This document shows positions 22,689-35,463 of a DNA stretch of 64,000 bases, one piece after another; position 1 is the stretch's first letter; the number at the start of each line of letters is the position of its first letter. A program made the translations under genes and the position numbers. Where the stretch lies: positions 2,480,001 through 2,544,000 of the forward strand of contig OZ017767.1 of the NCBI GenBank assembly GCA_963969345.1. The letters are read 5' to 3'. The DNA is from Turbatrix aceti. Taxonomy: Eukaryota; Nematoda; Chromadorea; Rhabditida; Panagrolaimidae. The notes below the pieces were generated by a model. That model saw only the letters and a program-made list of their open reading frames with translations. It had not been told where the DNA came from and did not search any database.

Positions 22689-23713
22689 TTACGTATGACT
22701 TTGAACCGGTTTAGGCACTCTGGATACACTGATTCCAGCAGAAGCCACAGATGACGTTGTCTGGAATCTGAGCGCTTTTCTTAGTTTTTTGCTTATCAGG
22801 AGCGTGAAAATCGGATGTGCCAGAGCATTTAGCACCATTGCCGAGTTCATTACTGCAGCTGCGAAATGTGTTCGGCCAAAGATGGGAATGACAGTCATAA
22901 ATGATGTCATAGTGACGCACAAAAGAATCCCCAAAACGAGGAAATTCAGTGCCTGGAAATTTAGCTTTTATGCGTAAAAAAACAGTTAAAAATATTAAAA
23001 CTCACAATTCGAACTTCGTTTGAAAAAGTTCTGCCACTGCCGCTGACTTTTGACCTGAGTTCAAAAATTTTGAAAAACGTAAAAACGTAGCATACAAAAA
23101 TGCTGATGCCAACTGTTGTAAAAATTCCGAGAAGAACAAACGTGAATTGAATTGTTCCAAAAATCAAACAATTTGAGCAAAGATGCGTAAATCCCATGTA
23201 AAAAGGATCAAATCTTTTGTTGCAACCCAAAATTTCTGCAGAGTAAAAAACTGCTGCTGAAGCCGCCAATGCACCGCACGGAGCCCAGAATCTGTATTGC
23301 TTACTCCAGCTTGGTTTTGGATTCCAGTAGAAGACAATAATTCGGTCAAATGCGAGGATAAGTGTGATAAAAGGCACGGAAAGGTGACCCAAATTGTTGA
23401 AGACAACGGCCAAGCTGTCAAGAGTTGGATTACCGTAGAGCGGTCTGGGCCACAGTATACCCGGAAGTGTGCAGACAAAATTTGAACACATATAGAGCAT
23501 GTTTGCCATTGACAGCCGTGCCATGAGCAAAAATACCGAATTTCGATCCAGTAAATCAAATCGGCGATAAATAAGCCAGACGAGAAAAGCATTGGCAATA
23601 AAAGCGGCGATGTTGAGTATCAAAAGTGGGATTCCGATAATCAATTTTTCAGCTGGGGTCGGAAAAGGGCTTAGTTTTGAAAAACATTGATGGTAGTCTG
23701 TAAGGTTCTCCAT
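22689..23713 (-). CDS. 7TM chemoreceptor, array copy 6
   Basis: Exons 23713-23006 and 22952-22689 give 323 residues. The DRY-like motif is DRIIVFYWNPKPSW. The extracellular loop has CNKRFDPFYMGFTHLCSNC, with the paired cysteines kept. Exon 1 ends NEVRI rather than NEVRT, with donor GTGAGT. Helix 7 reads NALAHPIFTLLI, where most copies have IATLLI. Intact frame. Confidence 0.8.
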
Positions 23714-24132
23714 TTCTTAAAAAGAAGAAACCTACAGACAATAATAAAGCTTTTATACGTAATTTTTTTGATTACTAATATTAAACAAATATATATAATC
23801 TGTTTATGATGACGTAAAACTATCGCACTGTCTCATTTGTAAACGTGCTTACAACAAAGGGTAAAAGATAAACTGTGCCAACAAGGGGGCGTGATGGATG
23901 TCTCGTAACCTCTGAAAAATAAAGTTTTTTTACAAACACGGTATTTACAAGCGGCTATAACTGTCCAATTAACTCTCCAATTTTACAGAATGTTTACGCA
24001 TGCTTACCTTTGTTTTCACATAAAATTCTTCAGTTTTTCAAAACAAAAAGCGTGCTAATGAGTTTCATCAGCTTTAGTACTCCATCTTTCAAACACCAGT
24101 AAAAGCAAACACCACAGAACCGGAGTTTCAGT
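23714..24132. promoter_or_regulatory. promoter region of array copy 6
   Basis: TATGATGACGTAAAACTATC near 23803, then TAAACGTGCTTACAACAAAG and GGGGGCGTGATGG, form the clearest example of the shared upstream module. No gene is seen. Confidence 0.5.
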
Positions 24133-25159
24133 TTAGGACCGAATTGGAACAATTTTTGGCGCTTTAGACACACTGAGGCCAGCAGAAGCATCCGATGAAG
24201 TTTTTTGACATTTCATGGCTTTTCTCAATTTTTTGCTGATCAAAAGAGTGGCTGTTGGATGGGCCAATGCATTCAGGACCATTGCCGAATTCAGTGCGGC
24301 CGCTGCGACTCTTGTTTTTCCGAATATTGGAATCGCCGTTACGAAGGATGTCATGGCGAAGCCCAGAAGTATACCCAAAATAAGAAAGTTCAACGCCTGT
24401 AAAAATTTTAGATGCATGACCGCAATCAGTTTTTGTATTAAAAAAACTCACTAATTGAACTTCATTAGAAAATTTCCCTCCACTGCTGCCAACTTTTGAT
24501 CTGAGTTTAAAAATTTTGTAAAACGTCAGAATGTAGCAGACAAAAATACCGATGCCAAAAAAAATGAAAATTCCAAAGAGCACATAAATAAAGTGGAGAG
24601 TACCCAGAATTACACAATTTGTACAGTTCAGCGTGAATACCATGAAAAACGGATCAAATCTTTTGTTGCATCCCAGAAAATCGGCAATACCAAACATTGT
24701 GGCAGAAGCCGCCAAAGCACCAAAAGGAGCCCAAAATCTGAATTTGTCGCTCCACTGCGGCTTCGGATTCCGGTAGAAGATAATTACACGGTCGAGTGCA
24801 AGGATGAATGTGATCAAAGGCACCGTCAGATGACCCAAGTTGTTGAAAACAACGACCAAGCTGTCAACAATCCAAATACCGTATAGTGGTCTGGGCCACA
24901 GTATGCCCGGAAGTGATCCAACAAAATTTGAACACATGTAGAGCATGTTTGCCATCGACAGTCGGGCCATAAGCAAAAATACCGAATTGCGATCGAGTAA
25001 ATCAAATCGGCGGTAGATGAGCCAAACAAGGAAACCATTTGCATAAAATGCGACAATGTTGAGTATCAAAAGTGGAATTCCAATCGTTAGTTTTTCATTT
25101 GTTGTCGGATAGGGACTAAGCTTGGCAAAACATTGATGGTAGTCAGTTAGGTTTTCCAT
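24133..25159 (-). CDS. 7TM chemoreceptor, array copy 7
   Basis: Exons 25159-24452 and 24396-24133 give 323 residues. The DRY-like motif DRVIIFYRNPKPQWSDKFRFW is shared only with copy 8, so these are a recent pair. Exon 1 happens to stay open through the intron in a wrong frame to 24164; the family intron (GTGAGT at 24451) and the restored helix 7 (NALAHPTATLLI) show the correct model. Confidence 0.8.
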
Positions 25160-26101
25160 TTTCTATGAAATATGTATAATAAAACTAAAACGATATTAGA
25201 AAACCGGTAAGGCGTATGCAACAGATACATAATAAAGTTTGTCAGTTTTTTTAACAATTACACTATTACGCCTACTAATCTAGATATTTGCAATCACGGG
25301 CTATAACACTGCATTGTAAATATACGTGCAACAATCATTAGACAGTTTCATAATATTTAATGTTCACTTGTTCTTTGAAATGAATTAAAGATTTGAATTC
25401 AATACAATTCAAAAGATAGGAAATCAAAAAGCAATTCCAAATATTTCCGTGTTAGTTTAAAGCAACTACATACATATAGTAGGTGTTGTTAACAGTTGTT
25501 GCTAATTATTATGTGTAAATATAAACAATGTTTGTGCTCTGGATTCCCAAGACAGTCTAAATTTAAATAAAAGCACTCTATTTTTTTTCGTATTTTCAAA
25601 CTACATCGATGAACGTGGAGGACGAAATCGAAACTAAATATTTGCGACAAGATCTTCCGGACACCGTCGATTATTTTGAATTTTGACAAAATAACGATTC
25701 CTTCATTATCCGATAGCACAGTTATGTATTTCATTTATTCATCTTTTTTAAAGATTAAAACAAATCGCGGTGCAAATTGCAATCGCGGTGTTTATTATTA
25801 TTTTTAATCAATGTATAAATAAGTTTTCAATTAATGTGTACTCAGATCAAGTGATGAAAAAAAATACTAAAAGTATCCCCATTTTTTGAAGAACCGTTTA
25901 GTAAACAAAAATCATTTTCAATATCGTGAGCACATAGAATACTACATATATTTTATACACAAATTATGATATTTATGATCAGACGACTGTGGGACTATTA
26001 GATGAAAAATATGGCTATCCAGTTACAATATTTTTGAAAACCTTTAAAAATTGCTTGGAAAAAGCAAGAAGTCGCCATTTAATTTCAAGCATTAATTGAA
26101 A
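25160..26101. promoter_or_regulatory. promoter region of array copy 7 and spacer
   Basis: ATTACGCCTACTAATCTAGA at about 25265, roughly 105 bp upstream of the ATG, also occurs upstream of copies 8 and 9. The other 0.8 kb is AT-rich and empty of recognisable genes. Confidence 0.45.
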
Positions 26102-27110
26102 CTATAGTTTTGGTAATTTAGAAACACTGAAGCCAGCGGAAGTATCAGAAGACATCTTCAACGCTTTTCTCAGCTTTTTGCTGATCAGGAGCGTGGCTAT
26201 CGGATGCGCCAGAGCATTCAGGACCATCGCTGAGTTCAGTGCGGCCGCTGCAACACGTGTTCTTCCAAAAATGGGAATAGCAGTTACAAATGAAGTCATG
26301 GCGAAGCACAAAAGTATACCCAAAATTAGGAAGTTTAGTGCCTGGAAAAATTATGTAATAAATATTTACAATTACAAAAACCAATCAGTTTGCAAAACTC
26401 ACTAATCGAACTTCATTTGAAAGCTTTCCGCCACTGCTGCCAACTTTTAACCTGAGTTCAAAAATTTTGTAAAACGTAAGAATGTAGCAGACAAATATAC
26501 TGATGCCAGTCGCGATGAAAATTGCAAAGATCGTATACCTAAAATGGATAATGCCCAACATGATACAATTTGAGCAGTCGTGGGTGAATGTCATGAAAAA
26601 TGGATCAAATCGTTTCCTGCATCCAAGAAAATCAGAAATACAGAATATTGTTGTAGAAGTTGCCAAAGCTCCACAAGGAGCCCAAAATCTGAATTTATCG
26701 CTCCACTGTGGTTTTGGATTTCGGTAGAAAATAATTACGCGATCCAGTGCAAGGACCAGTGTAATCAAAGGCACCGTCAGATGACCCAGATTGTTGAAAA
26801 TAATGACTAAGCTGTCGAATGTTGCATTACCATAAAGGGGGCGTGGCCACAGTATGCCCGGAAGTGAAGCAACAAAATTTGAACACATGTAGAGCATGTT
26901 TGCCATCGACAGCCGTGCCATGAGCAAAAATACCGAATTGCGATCGAGTATGTCAAATCGGCGGTAAATTAGCCAAACGAGGAAACCATTCGCAGAAAAT
27001 GCAATTATGTTGAGTATCAAAAGTGGAATTCCAACAGTTAATTTCTCATTTGTTGTAGGATAAGGGCTAAGCTTAGCGAAACATTGATGATAATCGGTCA
27101 GGTTCTCCAT
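26102..27110 (-). CDS. 7TM chemoreceptor, array copy 8
   Basis: Exons 27110-26403 and 26341-26102 give 315 residues, the shortest copy because its tail lacks about eight residues after KLRKALK. DRVIIFYRNPKPQWSDKFRFW links it to copy 7. The loop motif is GCRKRFDPFFMTFTHDCSNC. Helix 7 is NALAHPIATLLI. Intact frame. Confidence 0.8.
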
Positions 27111-27475
27111 TTTTTAACAAATTTAAACGACAGTAGGCAGATGATAAATATGTACGTAGGCTACAGATAAAGCCACTTGCATTTATAGTTTTATGTACCA
27201 TAATTACGTATGTACATTATTACATTATTACGCCTACTCATCTGTTAGCGACCTTCAGTGATTGTACAATTGTTTCAGAAAATTTTCCACTCAACAGTTT
27301 TTTATGCGCACTTGTTTGGAATGTGTTAAAGATTTTAATTGAAGGGGACGATTCCAAAGACCAGTGTATGTATGTATTTTTTGTATAACTAACGATGTAG
27401 TCAACAGACGTTACAAATAATAAGCGACGTTTGTGTTTTACATTCCTCTGACACGCCATTTATCGTCATTTAATT
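27111..27475. promoter_or_regulatory. promoter region of array copy 8
   Basis: ATTACGCCTACTCATCTG at about 27226 repeats the element found upstream of copies 7 and 9. Otherwise AT-rich with no gene. Confidence 0.45.
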
Positions 27476-28506
27476 TCAAGCAAGAATAGAAATCTGTTTA
27501 GGTAATCTAGAAACACTGAGGACAACAGAAGCATCAGACGACGTTTTCTGGTTTCTTAGTGCTTTTTTTAGTTTTTTGCTGATCAGGAGCGTGGCTATCG
27601 GATGCGCCAAAGCATTCAGGACCATCGCTGAGTTCAGTGAGGCCGCTGCAAAACGTGTTCTGCCAAAGATTGGAATGGCAGTTACAAAGGAAGTCATGGC
27701 GAAGCATAAAAGTACGCCCAAAACGAGAAAGTTTAGCGCCTGGAAAAAAATATTTTTTGAACCAAAATTCAGAAAATAATTTTGTAATCAAAACTCACTG
27801 TTCGAACTTCATTTGTAAACTTTCGGTTAGTACCACCAACTTTTGACTTGAGTTCAAGAATTTTGTAAAAAGTGAGTACGTAGCAAACAAAAATACCGCT
27901 GCCGATGGTTATGAAAATTCCAAGAAGAATATTAATAAAGTGGAAAACACCAAAAATCATACAATTTGTACAGGCAAGCGTAAAAACCATGAAAAATGGA
28001 TCAAATCTTTTGTTGCATCCCAAAAATTCAGCAGTATAGTGAATTGTCCCAGAAGCCGCCAAAGCACAACACGGAGTCCAGAATCTGAATTTGTCTCTCC
28101 ATTGCGGCTTCGGATTCCAATAGAAGACGATAACCCGGTCCAATGCAAGTATGAGTGTGATTAATGGCACTGTCAAGTGTCCAAAGTTGTTGAAAACAAC
28201 GGCCAAACTGTCGAGAGTTGGAATACCGTAAAGTGGGCGTGGCCACAGTATGCCCGGAAGTGAGGCAACAAAATTTGAACACATATAGAGCATGTTTGCC
28301 ATCGACAGTCGGGCCATGAGCAAAAATACCGAATTGCGATCGAGTATGTCAAATCGTCGGTAGATGAGCCAAACGAGGAAACCATTTGCGGAGAACGCAG
28401 TTATATTGAGAATCAAAAGTGGAATTCCAAGCGTTAATTTTTCGGCTGTCGTTGGATAGGCACTTAACTCAGAGAAGCATTTATGATAGTCGGTCAGGTT
28501 CTCCAT
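27476..28506 (-). CDS. 7TM chemoreceptor, array copy 9
   Basis: Exons 28506-27799 and 27739-27476 give 323 residues. The N-terminus is slightly changed (DYHKCFSELSAYPTT). The DRY-like motif is DRVIVFYWNPKP; the loop has GCNKRFDPFFMVFTLACTNC. Helix 7 is NALAHPIATLLI. Last copy of the array; intact frame. Confidence 0.8.
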
Positions 28507-29864
28507 TTTTTTAATATACTAATGAAATATTTATATAATAATTCTCACGACAGTAAAAAGGTAGAGTGCAGGCTACAGATAAGCAAGCAGTTTGTACCCT
28601 AATATTTTTAACCACAATTACGCCTACTAATCTATGTACATAGAATCACGGGATTTACCGTTTCGTAACATGTGAACCTTCATTAAATGCGTATTTATAA
28701 GTACATAGACGTAAGTATACATTTACGTACGTACAAGTTTTGTTTTAGCATTATGAGTGCACTGTTCTTGAATAATTCAGTGCAATTTAAAACAACTCGG
28801 AAATCAAAGAGCAGCATTATTTCCTTGTTGATATTTTTTTGCAACTACATGGCACGTTGCTAATGAGTCAACAGTAGTTGCTAATGATAAGCAACGTTTG
28901 TTTTTTTAGATTACATATATCCATTTAACCGCCAGTTTTACTAGGAAAACGTCTAACCGAAAAACAATTTGGATTTTACGTATTTATTCGCACTCTTACC
29001 AGTGAGTTGAAAAACAAATAATACATAGTAGTAGAAAAATTGAGGACGATCGAATATAAATACATATATATCATGTAGAGTGCAGTGAACACATTTGAGA
29101 CAATAAAAAACGCTAAAACTTTTGCGGATCGATGTTTTATAAATATTTATTAAAATAAAAGTTATGCAGACCGAAAACACAGCACAGTTTTTTACACCAA
29201 CATTCACTTTTTTGAATAAAACGCCAGATCAAACATGTAAATATTTATAAATACTATCTCGGTACAAAAAAACATTTTGGAAAAAAAAGTCTGGTGTGCA
29301 GTTTCACAACTCATAATTTTCTAACACTAATAATTTCATTAATAGAAAATATAAAATGAAATTTAGTAAATGATTTGCGTTTTTTTGGGTAATCCTATAC
29401 AATGTACAATGATATAAATATTTACTTCAATTTTTTTGGAAAATATGATTATATATTTTTTTGTGTTCTTTGAGACAACCTTATCATTGTCAGTTTTACG
29501 CTCAAAAAAATCCAATACCCATTTATTACAGTTTTTGTTACGGTAGCAAACATTTGATGTGTAAGCAGATTCCGGGGAGGAAAAAGTTACAGTAATACAT
29601 ATTTATAAAATAAATACGATTTTTTACAAAACAACATTTTAATAAATAAATATCATTTAAAATTTCGTAAACACGAAGAATACTATACTTTTTTTAGTTA
29701 TGAAGATAAATAATTACAATTAACATTAAATAAATAATAAATAGTGGTTTCGGCCCAGAATACAATTGCACTGTTGAATAAACAAGTAAGACACCCCAGA
29801 AGGCGGAAATGGAAGGAGAAGGCCACAATAAATAAAAAATAAAAAAAACGAAAAGAACACACAG
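28507..29864. other. promoter of array copy 9 and AT-rich spacer
   Basis: ATTACGCCTACTAATCTATG at about 28618 is the third instance of the copy 7/8 upstream element. From 28950 the sequence is very AT-rich, with poly-T/A tracts and no supported gene. The rightmost 300 bp should hold the 3' trailer of the ankyrin gene. Confidence 0.45.
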
Positions 29865-32800
29865 TTACAAAATTTTCTCGTACTCCTGCATACTCGGAGG
29901 AAGGAGGGCCCGGAAGAGGTTGTCGAACATCTTGAGCGCGTTGGGCAGAGTGTACGCGAGGTTACGGCTCATCCAGGTGTGCTGGAACTTGCGGCGGATT
30001 TCGAGGAGTGAATTCGCGAGATCCGTTCGGGTCGCCTGGGGGAGTTTGGAGACGCCCAGGTGGTTGTCAAAGCCGAAGGCGGAGGACGTGTCGACCGGGG
30101 ACGTTCCATTCGGTGACATCACGGTGGCCGTCGAGTTGTTATTGTTGTTGTTCGCAGACGCCGTGCCGTTGGGGGACTTCGGGTTGCCGTAGAAGCAGAG
30201 GAATTGACCGATTCTAAAAATCAATTATTTCTAACAGTTTTTCAAAAAGTGTTCATTCATCAAATCTAAACAGTTACATTTTTTTTCGATTTCAACACAT
30301 TTTTTTAAATGTATTTTTTTACACAGAAAAAGAACAGTTTTTTAAATAAAAGCAACCAAAAAATTCTAATGTTCAAAATCAACTCAAAATTGTTGAAAAT
30401 TTTTTTTATAATGTCAAATAATTTTTTTTTATCAAATTTGATCAATAAATATTTGGAAAAAATCTTGGCCCGGTCCTCTGGCTGAGTTATCAACCAAATC
30501 AAAATGCATTAAAATTCTCTGTTTCAGCTTGATAAAAAATAAAAATAGCAAAAGTAAGAAAAATAGAAGCCAGTTACCAATTTTTTTCATTTTCCAAAAA
30601 AACGCAAACTAAAAAAATATTATACATAATCCCCGCTGTTTTTTCAATATGTATAATGTTCAATAAATATAACAGTTTTAAGGAACTTCAAATTGCACAT
30701 GTTTGGCCCTCGGTGTATAATAACAATTTTACACACTTTTTTCATACTACCAGTTAATTATAAACAATTTTTAGATATTTTTTTACTGATATCCGTTGAC
30801 TTTTCCAAATTAAAAAAAAACACAAAAAAAAATCTTATAAATTTTTTGCAGAATTTTCCACAATTCCAAAAAGATAATATTCCCAGTTAAAACATAAAAA
30901 AAAACTAAGGAACTTTAGTTGACCAAATTGTTAAAAACGTAAAAAATACTTGAACAAGAACACTTCAGTAAAAACCCCAAAAAATCAACTCACTTTGTAA
31001 CGAGCGTCATAAGTTCAGTGACCAACTGAATCTCAGCCAAGATCAACGCGAGTTCGTACTGCTCGTACCGCATCGCGCTCCTCGCATCCCTCAACGCCCG
31101 GGCCGATCTCTGAAGCTCGATCCTCGCCTTCTTGAAAATGGATGGCGTCAGACGCTTCAGTTGAATGTTTTCTGGGTTCAGAATAATTTCGACGAATACC
31201 GAAATTCCGGGCAGCGCGGTCGAATGAGTATCTCCGCCTCCGGCGAATTTGCCAACGCCGTAGGAGTACTTTGTGAGTTCGTGTTCAACGCGTCCGAGGT
31301 TGGCCGCCTGTTCGAGGAGGACAACCAGGTGTCCATCGAGGAGGAAATGTTCGGCGGCGATTCGAGGCAGGAGAAACGCGAATCGTTTCATGTCGATCGT
31401 CGAGTTCCAGACCGCTCCGATGCACGCGCACTCCGGCATCAGCGACATCGAGGGCGGCATGATCTCGCAGCCATTCGAATTTTCGCAGATCATGACGCCC
31501 CGAACAGAGGCCCGAGAGGTCAGCTGAGTCGCGAGGAGCGCATTTTTGGCCGTCGTTTCAGGAGAAGCACAGAGGTAGCCAATGTCCGTGGTCGGGAATT
31601 TGATGACCAGATTGACAGAGGGCAGAATGAGGGTCTCGACTTCGAAGGGCCATCGACCCTCGACGCAGAGGGTCACGTACGACGGAAGACGGTTGATCCA
31701 GGACGCGTCGGTCGCAGTGACGGTCTCGACGGAGAGAAAAATGCGCGGAATGCGTTTCTGGATGGAGTCCAGGAGAGCAAAGTTCTGCGCAAGGATGGAC
31801 GTAATGTTGGGGCCGAAATGGGCGATTCTGGAGAGCGGAAAGTCGTCGAGGAAGTTGTCGATGAAGCGACGGACAGTTTCGAGTTCCACGCTGTTGGTTT
31901 GAAGGTCTAGCGAAGGCACGAGCTGAAAAAAATGAGTTCCAGTTATAAATTTATAAATTGATAACAAAAAAGTTGAACGGAAATTGAGATGTAAAAAACA
32001 AAAGATAAATATTTTGTGTTAAAAAATTAATCAAACCCTTCATTAAAATCGCGCGGTTAATTTGCAGTTTTATTATTTTATGCAGTAAAAAGAAAAACTA
32101 AAAAAAATGAATACTATAAATATTACAAAAATAGCAATAGCAATCAGTTAATCAGTTAAATAAATAAATATCACAAAATAGCAATCGGTTAAAAAACATT
32201 CAGTTTCGCTAAAGTTATTAATAAAATTTTATAAAATAATGTTTGGCCTACTCAGAAGTCAGTTTAAAATTTTGTTTTAATTTTTTTTTAATTTAATTTT
32301 TCAATGGTCGATTTAAAAATAAAATTTAGCAACACGTGAAAAAAAACCAGTTTAAAAAAAATTCAAAAAAATATCGTATTCGAGTTTAAAAAACAAACCT
32401 TGACAAAATGTTCATCACAAAACTGAGTCATGTGAAATAGATCCCGATTGGTATACGGTAGCTGATATCTGTCAGTCGTCCGGCATTCAAAGTTGACAAA
32501 AAAGTAGTTTGCCTTGCAGTAACTCAGTCGATCGACCAACTGAAGCATCGTGTCGAGATTGAGCATCTTGCATCCGCTAAAATCCTGGTAGACCGCCCGG
32601 ATCGACACATCAGGTGAGTCCCGGATCGAGAGACACGGAATCACCGATAGTGGAGAATCCGTTGGGGAAACAAAGCTTCCCAGAAGATCGTAGGACGAAG
32701 CCGAGACATTCGGCGACACCGGCTGAGGCGCGGACCCGTTGAGCGAGGCAGACGACATTTTACGATTTCCGTTCGAGACCGAGAAAATCCTCAGAATCTG

Positions 32801-34369
32801 AACCAGCGTGCTGAAGCCGTACCGGATGCCCGAATAATCGTTTGCGGCGAGTTTGAAGCCGTCTGCGTTGATATCCAGGGTGTATGCTCCGGGCCTTTCT
32901 CCATCCGAAAATACGCTGCACATAATGCGTCCTTCAAGATTGCTGTCTGTCACCCGGTGGCCTCGGTACTCGATTTCCAGGTTGATGGACGCCAGGTAGG
33001 GTACAAAGGTATGGACGACCTGCATGATGCGCCTGGGTTCACCGTCCCCGCACCCGTCAAAGTAGACTTTGAGTCGGCCGTCGGAGGGAAAACGGATGAC
33101 AGCGTCGTTACGATCGATCCGGATAAAGTGCGGCTGGGGCCAGAGCAGATCCGTCCAGCTCTCGATCTTGCCGAGTTGGAAGCGCTCCGTGATGAGGGGC
33201 AGGGTGTCGGTCGAGATCAGCGATGCTCGGTCAAAGTCCACGGATTCCACTGATTGGGCGCGGCGGAGGCCTCTGGCGACACTGAAAAAATCATTTTTAC
33301 AAATCTGTTGAAACAAGACGCAGTTAAAAAATCAAACAATAGGAAAAAAAATTTTTTTTAAAAACGTAATTTTTTTTTAATTCTGAATTTGACAAAATGT
33401 TTTTTTTTTAAATTCTGACCATTATAGTTTTATATTTAAAAAACTACATGATCACAAAACAAGCGTTTCCAGTTAAGTTAAAAAAATTTTTTTTTTCTAA
33501 AAGAAAAATATAGGAAAACAGGATCCGATTTTTTTTAAACTCACGTATTCAAACTGAACAACGAAATGAGTTCCGGCGCCTTGGCTTCAGCGATCGCGTA
33601 TGCCGACTCATTTTCGGCATTCACAATCAGCGGATCGGCTCCATGGTCCAGAAGAAGCTTGACGATGTCCTCGGATCTACGGCGTACAGCTTCGTGCAAC
33701 GGAGTATCCTGGGTCGCGTTTTGCGAGTTGATATTCGCTCCCGACTCGCAGATCGTCCGGACGACGTCGAGCGTGGCGTAGCTCGAGGCGTAGTGGAGAG
33801 GCGTGTTCTGCGTGGTCGGTGAATCGACCCAATGCACCGAGACGCCACCTGCGATCAGCTGACAGACACGGCCGAGGCTAAGAAATTAATAAGCTTCAGT
33901 TTTTTTCATTTTTCATGGAGGACAAAAAAACAGACTTTGACATGGCAATGGACTGCAAAAAATCCTGGATAAACGCCGATTTGACCGCATCCGATCGAGC
34001 CAGGGCAGCTGCTGGGAAGTCGGATGAATTGTGGACTGCGGGATTCGCTCCGCTGCTCAGAAGCACCCGAACACCGTCGACGGAATCCAGGGACACGGCC
34101 AGGTGGAGGAGAGTGCCGTCGAAGGAGTCTAGCTTGCCATCGATCAGGTCCGGGAATGTTGATGCTGATGTTTTGCCTGGAAAGTGATCAGAGTCACAAA
34201 TGGAATGCCATACCAGTTACAATACATTCACCCCAAATAAAACCCACTCACTCAGTTCTTGTAAAACAGAACGAAGAATATCGATTCTTCCATCGCGAAG
34301 ACAGCGTTCCAGGATGACCTTAGGTTCTTCGCCCCCGTTCAGGACTCCAGAAGTATTTTCAACAACCAT
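29865..34369 (-). CDS. ankyrin-repeat protein fused to a GH20 hexosaminidase-like (probably inactive) domain
   Basis: Six exons read right to left: 34369-34252, 34176-33936, 33877-33545, 33281-32399, 31922-30994 and 30213-29865, giving 950 residues; the donor at 33935 (GTCTGT) is the least certain. Residues about 50-225 are ankyrin repeats (GTLLHLAVSLDSVDGVRVLL, NTPLHYASSYATLDVVRTI, DTPLHEAVRRRSEDIVKLLL). Next comes a GH20-type N-terminal domain (DGFKLAANDYSGIRYGFSTL) and the barrel start (FSGCKMLNLDTMLQLVDRLS, FCDEHFVKLVPSLD). Where GH20 enzymes of the hexosaminidase D group have HIGADE, this protein reads HFGPN, so the catalytic Asp-Glu pair is missing. The C-terminal part is alpha-helical with an Asn/Ser/Pro-rich insert (SPNGTASANNNNNNSTA). 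No signal peptide, so probably cytosolic. A binding or scaffold role is inferred. Confidence 0.75.
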
Positions 34370-35463
34370 TCTTAAGGTGACGTACAGTTAAATCCAAGAA
34401 AAAATAACAATCACTTGATTTGGAAAGAGTTACACGTCGAATTCCAACGCAGCAAAAATAGACGAAACGCCCGGCTGACAGCTCCTCGCTTCGTCGTCCC
34501 GTCGTCGTAGTCGTGGATGCTGGTGGTGGTGGTAGTGGCGGTAGTGACGATGATGGTAGTAGGGCTGGAAAAAGCACAGCAGACGCGCAAGCGCTTCGTT
34601 GTCATGCCACGTTGCAACTTTCGCTTCAGGAACCATCGATTGAAAAAAAACGCAAAAGCATTCGAATGCTTCTTTTTTCGCTCTTTTCTTGCACCCAGTG
34701 TTTGATTTTTATAATTTGATTCGATACGTTTTTGTTAAGTTGAAACTGCCATCTCAGTTTATTGTTTGTTTGATCGTAAACTCCGTGAAAACAGTCTTGA
34801 CAGGTTCTGTGGCGTGTTTTTATTTGTTCTCAATCATCCATAATGATTTGTTCGTTCGTTTTTTTTGCTCTTGTTGAGTTATTTTGAACTTCTTATTGAC
34901 TTTTTTTTGCGATGATGAAACTCGAAAGCTATCAGTTTTTTTACTGCAATTTTTGAATCTGTGTTCAGTACAATTTTTTTGACAATCCAAGTAGGCATGA
35001 AAAATGTTTTTTAGTATACAATAGTAATTGTCCAGTTTTTATAAAATTTATATTTTTTTGACAAAATCTAAATAAATTTTGAAATTTAATACTTATTTAT
35101 CAAGTTAAAACTTATTTTTCAACAATAATGCAACTCATATTTTTTTGGCAATTTTGTTTTTTTTTCACTTTCTTTTGCATTACAATTTACAAGTTTTGGC
35201 AAATAAAGGAAAACAGTGATAAAATTCCTTTTTATAGTGCCTTTTTTATGATTTGTTGTTTAAAAACAACGAGCATTGCAACAAAAGAAATCAGTTTTTT
35301 TATATTCAATCTCCACATAAAAGCGCCACTCAGTTTTATCATAACACTTTATATTATTTATTCCAAAACCCCAGACCTGACATCCAATGAACAACAACCG
35401 AGTTGACAACTTTTCAAAAAAAAGTAAAAATAATTTTTCTTTTACGAATAACATCTGCTGCTG
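34370..35463. promoter_or_regulatory. promoter of the ankyrin/GH20-like gene and spacer
   Basis: The first 250 bp upstream of the ATG are GC-rich and include a GGTGGTGGT/GTAGTGGCGG-type simple repeat (34525-34560). From 34690 to 35463 the DNA is AT-rich and without a supported gene. Confidence 0.4.

Noticed and set aside
24164..25159. 331-codon open frame over receptor copy 7
   Set aside because: After 24452 it reads the intron and exon 2 in the wrong frame; the conserved family intron restores helix 7.
31161..31910. 249-codon frame on the + strand
   Set aside because: Antisense shadow of an exon of the ankyrin/GH20-like gene; no domain.
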